Positions 49,101 to 55,100 of a stretch of DNA of 64,000 bases are shown one piece after another; position 1 is the first letter of the stretch, and every line of letters begins with the position of its first letter. The stretch lies in contig NC_087116.1 of the NCBI RefSeq assembly GCF_963855985.1, forward strand, positions 6,907,001 through 6,971,000, in the 5' to 3' direction. The position numbers and the translations under genes were made by a program. Origin of the DNA: Ostrinia nubilalis (lineage: Eukaryota > Arthropoda > Insecta > Lepidoptera > Crambidae). Below the pieces are notes generated by a model. That model did not search any database. It saw only the letters and a program-made list of their open reading frames with translations, and had not been told where the DNA came from.

Positions 49101-52100
49101 GTTTCTTTGTCCGGGTACGGTATAGTAGAATTATGATTTTATATTTTTCACACTACATGTTTCTTTAATTGTATTAATCAAAAGGACCGACGCGACCTCA
49201 TAAAGGTAGCGGGAAGGCGCTGGATGCAGGCCGCCACCAACCGGCCATTGTGGAAATCATTGGGGGAGGCCTATGTTCAGTGGACGTCCTATGGCTGTAA
49301 TAATGATGATGAATCAAAATTTTAAGTCTGTCCATTAACTAGGCCACTGTTTAATTTTAAAATATTCTTCCTCATTCATTAATAACTATAATATCATAGA
49401 AGAAACCTACGCAATAAACTTTCTAGGTCAAAGAATTGTAAGCTTATTGATTCAGAGACCTCTTTTTATAGCATAGATATAAAAACTAGAGAGCCATGAA
49501 TCACTTGTTTCTAAGAAATGATTGAAAATATTCAAATGAGGTTATTAACCACAAAACTGGTAAGTTTCTAACGGGCTGATATGGTCTTACTTTTTGAAAA
49601 ACTGTTACGGGAACCGGAGTTATCCTATCTTTCTTTCCCAGCACAGTATAGGAAGTCAAAAACGGGACTATTCCCACTTCTCGTTCCCACCGTGCACCGC
49701 TGCAACTCCTGTGTAGCCGGGACCCGCAGCGAAATTAATCAGAAGAACATAGAAGAAACAGAGTTCGAAGTTAAGCTTCGACTTCCCTCCATTGCAAAGC
49801 GGATGACAGCTGACAAACAAAGGTTTAGTAATATGTAGCCAATAGATTCTGAGAATTTGGCCTCCAATGATGCCACTTCAAGACAACATCAGTTGGTGCT
49901 GAGAAGTAGCAGAAAAAGTTTTCAATGAGGGTTTCAGTTGGCGCCACTGGCAAGTAAGGTCTCGTCACTTGCTTGTGATTAAGACAGTGAAACTGGTGAA
50001 CGCAATTACGCTAATTAGGCTTTCATTTAAGGCAGGTATAGAATCTTATAATCACCAACCAATCCGAGCAGAAACTTTTGCCCCCACTGAGAATCGAACC
50101 TGGAATCTCTAGGTCTGAGACAGGAGGTCTTATTATTTGGCCAAATAGGCGGTTAAAAAGATGATATAACCACAGATTTTGCGCAAATTCGCAAGTCAGC
50201 CCCTCGTCAGAGAGCTTAGTGTGAGTTTATAGAAAAAGTCGTCACTAGTGAGCGCGTAAAAATTACATTAAATGTATGACGGATTGAACAGCGCCCCTAG
50301 CGGAAACGTTCGGAAACGAACTAAAATTGTAATATTTTTTTTAACGCGCTCACTAGTTTGATGTGTAAACTCACACTCAGCCCTCAGATAAATAAAGTGT
50401 TAAGTGTCCCCCCTACGATTCGCAAGTATTAAGTCTCTTAGATAAAGTGTAAAGTGTGCCCCCCCCTCCTCCCTACACATCTAGGCTCAGTCAAATTCGC
50501 ACACCGCATGTAGGTCAGTGGCGAGTTAAGTGCGAGTAAGAGGCACTGTTGCGTCAGCGAATGGGTTAAGTAACCTGCGCCTGCGTTGCGAGTTATTTAA
50601 TACATGTGTTGGGTGTTCGTCTCGTGTTAAAACTCAGATATGAATATTTTGCCAAAATTTACCTTATTTTTAGTCTTGTGTACTTTTAAAATCATGACAG
50701 AGTTTCTTGCGCTGCTTCTTCTCAGCACTGGCCCATTTATTGTCCCGAAGCAGTGGGAGGGTTAACACTGGGACGTGTAAAAGTGCTTTTTAAAGCCTAC
50801 TTGCAGAAATAAATGAGTTTCATGACTTTTAAATGAGTTATCTTTTTGTTTGGATCAAAATGTACAACTGTAGCGTGTTTTTGAAGCAGGATAGAATATC
50901 TCATATAATCTCATTTTATTTATGCAAGTAGGCTTTTAAAAAGCACTTTTACACGTCCCAGTATTAACCCTACCACTGCTTCGGGACAATAAATGGGCCA
51001 GTGCTGAGAAGAAGCAGCGCAAGAAACTCAGTCACTATTAATAATACTTTTGACTATTTGATTAATGCAAGCTCCTTTATACTCCACGAAAATAACAAAC
51101 TTTTCGTCGTCCAATAGTTTGATCGGATTCTAAGTTGTATGAGGAATCCGTAACCAAATCGGTGTAATGCTCGCAAAACTTCCTTAATATATGTTTATGA
51201 ATAGTCCACGAGGTGTCCGAATGTTACTTAAATCTTTATTTGTCACCTGTGATCCCCTTTGCATCGGAAAGACGATTATTTTTGAACTCCTACAAATTTC
51301 GTTGCGGGTCCAATGACAGTTTAACTTTCCCGCGGGACAAACTTGGCCTTCACTGGTTGGGTTATTGGCGGTCAAGCTGTATCCTGGCTACACAGGAGTT
51401 GCATATGAGATACAAAGAAATAAAGTAAGTACATAGTTAGTTTTAAGCAATTTTTAACTACCTACCTTACCACTAATATTTTGACATTAAGATGGTTTCC
51501 ACCGAGTTATTAAACTTAATGGGTCGTATAATGTTACTTTAGAGACACAAATATTATGGTTATTACTTAACTAATGAGGCCACAGTTAAGGTTCAGTGGT
51601 TGAAGAAGAAATCCTCATTTTTAATTACTTTTAACCGCCTCTGTGGTTTAGTGGTAAGACCACCTGCTTCAGACGCAGAGGTCCCGGGTTCGATTCCCAG
51701 TGGGGGCAGATTTTTCTGTTCGGTTTGGTTGGTGGTAGGGCTTGTTCTAAGTCCGCCTGGCTAGCTACCACCATCTTACCTAAGTCTGTCGCCATAACAA
51801 CAATGTGAACAGCATTATTGTGTTCCGGCAGTTAGAGGTAAGATAGCCAGTTCCTCCGTGGTTGAGGATTCCGAGTGAAGCTCGCTTCCACCTTCGGCCT
51901 GATCGTCATATACCATCAGGTGAGATACAGGCCAAGAGCTTCCTCGTTGTGCATAAAAAAAGACTGAAAATCATACTAACTTATAAATACTTTCCTTGAA
52001 ATATGTGTAAGACTAAGTTGCACCATCTTATTTTTGTATGGCGTTTGACAGATTTTTGACGGTTATTACAGTTAAAGTAAGATGTATTCACAAACATTAC

Positions 52101-55100
52101 TATGAGGTCTCACAGTGCGCGTGGACGCACATGGTGACACACGAACCAATCACAGAGCTCTATTTAACTTTGTGCGTTCAATTTGCTGCTTTGCTTCACT
52201 TAGGCAAGCATCGTTTGTGAATACGAGAATAAGTACGGAATCTTTCAACAAAGAACCAACTTGTACTTGACCAATTTTGTACGTTTACCTTGTGTTGAAC
52301 ACAAACTTGTTGGCCACAAGTAAGTAGGTACTTGTACCTTCTTGCGTAAAAAACTAAAGAGTAAGCCATATTGATGTTACACAACGAGTTATACCGACTG
52401 CAAAAAAGAGGTTATAGTGATCAGATTGTTAATATTGTATTCAATGTTTTAATCGTTTGTAATCTTTGAATTATAAATTGTATCGCCCTTGTGGTACAGT
52501 GGTGAAAGATCTATAGAAATAATTTTAATACTTAATGACCTTAAAAATCAAGTTAAATTAATCATTTTCAACTGACTTAAAAAAAGGAGGAGGTTATAGG
52601 TACATTTTGTTTTGTTTGAATCAACTACTAACTACGCAATGTATCTCACCCGATGGTAAGTGAAGATCAGGCCGAAGGTGGAAGCGAGCTGAGTGGTGGA
52701 GCGATCTGGCTATTTTACCTCTATGTAATGTACTTATCTAAGTACCTGATATTAATTAATATTCCTCCATTCATAAACAATTAGAGAGGGTCGTGCTCCT
52801 GCAGTGGATACTAAATGAACTGATGATGATGATTTAAAATGACATTAGTCAATGACTTTTTAGTAGTGTCAAAAACTGAATCAATTCTTAGATAGTGTAA
52901 TCGTTAATGATTATTTAGTTAATTGCTATGTAATTTAGTTAAACACTTTCTTTTTATTTCATTACGAAATTTTATTAGTTACAACACTAACTAGTTAGTA
53001 ATTTCGCTTTCCAGTTGTAAATATTAATGTAACTATTTCATATTTGAGCCCGGATACATTATATTATCTTATTTTATTCTTTACAACTACAATAAATAAC
53101 TACATATTAATATGAAATGAAAAGTATTTTAAGTAGACTTAGCACAAAACAGAGTAAAATCTTGGTTAAAATTTTATAAGTAATTTCATCCCAAAACGTC
53201 CAAATACAGGTACATTGTCGGTCAATTTTTCAAACTCAAATCATTTATTTTGTAAGTAAGCTTTTAAAAAGCTCTTTCACACGTCCCAGTATTAACCCTA
53301 CCACTGCTTCGGGACAATAAATGGGCCAGTGCTGAGAAGAAGCAGCGCAAGAAACTCAGTCACTATTGTCAGCCTCTTTTTCAAGGGCTTACAAAGCTTC
53401 GTCTTTTCGAAACAACATATTATGGGCTGGTACTTAGAAGATGAGGAAAAACTCTGTCTTTACGGTTTTGTTTACCGGTTTCCTGCTCGGTACCCAAATA
53501 ATGCACGGTCATTTATTACATAATGGTCAATAGAACGAAGAAAGTGTGTCAAATTCAGAGAGCACTGTCATTTATAAAGGTCCCCGCAGAGTTTATTGGC
53601 TGATAGAACAAAATACTGGTTTGGTCTGCTTACAATTTGTATGAGGATGAGGAATCTATATCCTACTAATCAGAGGCGGGGCAAGACCTAAATTTGATGT
53701 GGGCAAGACAGATTTCGCGAGGCCTTGTTCTGTGGCGACCTGAGCCCCGATTACGGTAACTTTTATAACGTCTACAATCCAGACGCGTTTCTGATTCTGC
53801 GATACGATTGGTCAAAACAGCTGACGTACGCTGTTGAACGACCAATCGTATCGCAGAATCGAGAAGCGTGTCTGGATTGTTGACGTTAAAAATTACCGTA
53901 ATCGGGGCTCTGAAGACGGATTTTATGAAATAATAAAGAAAAGGGTCAAAGGCTTAGATTAATAAATAATCTAAGGTCAAAGGTCTATACATTGACAGTT
54001 TCTGATTTCTTGATTCAGTGATTATTTTTAAAGGAATATTGCGCCAAAGAATAATGTTCGTCACTTAAAACCGTGTTGTTGCTTAATTTTGTGTCTGATT
54101 ATGGCTGAATTTGTTTGGAAAAAAATATATTTTTATTTTTAACTACATTGTTTAGCTATCAAGAATTTATATTTAATAGTCAATGTTCGTATTGTGATAT
54201 TGTCATCTCCACCTTGTATACATTTTTTCAAAATTTTTGATGCGCGAGGCCCCTTGTACCGCGAGGCCGTAGGCGGTGGCCCACGTCGCCTACGCCTTAC
54301 GCCGCCTCTGCTACTAATATTATAAATGCGAAAGTTTGGATTTCTGGATGTTTGTTACTCTTTCACGCAAAAAGTACTGAACGGATTTTATTGAAACTTC
54401 AGTATTATTGTTTATAACCCAGAACAACATATAGGCTATAATTTATGACGATATATTGTGACAAACTATTTTCACGCGTACGATGTGGCGAGCACAGCTA
54501 GTTGTTTATAATTTTGTTTAATCCAGACATTTGCAAAACGTTTTTGTTTTGCAAATGTCTGGATTAAACAAAATTATGTTAAAACTTCCCTTCCCAATAC
54601 TGAAAAATCGATAGCAAATATTGAAAACTAACGCACGCGTGGATCCCGTTTTACCCCTTAGGGTTGAATTTTGAATGTTGTAAAAGGAACCTCCATGCAA
54701 AATTTGAGACTCCTAGCACTTGTAGTTTCAGATTTCGTGATGAGTCAGTCAGTCAGTGACAGTTTTATAAATATAGAAGATAGATAGATGTCAATAGAAA
54801 GAAAGAAAAAAAAAAGTTAATCTATACTTATTTTAAATTTAATAAGTTCCAATGTATCTGTCCCATATTGGAATTGAATCCAACACTTCTTCTTCAAGAA
54901 TCCAATTCTCTTACCACTGGACTACTTAGCCTATTCGAAATTACTTAGGTATTTATGTAATTGAGTTACGTTTAAATGACTTATTATAAATTCTTTCTTT
55001 TACGAACTGGAATTTAGATTATGTAGAACTAGTTTATACCTATCTATGGTAATTTATCTGTTTTCTATCAAATAACCTGTTTGGAGCTCACATAACTCCT

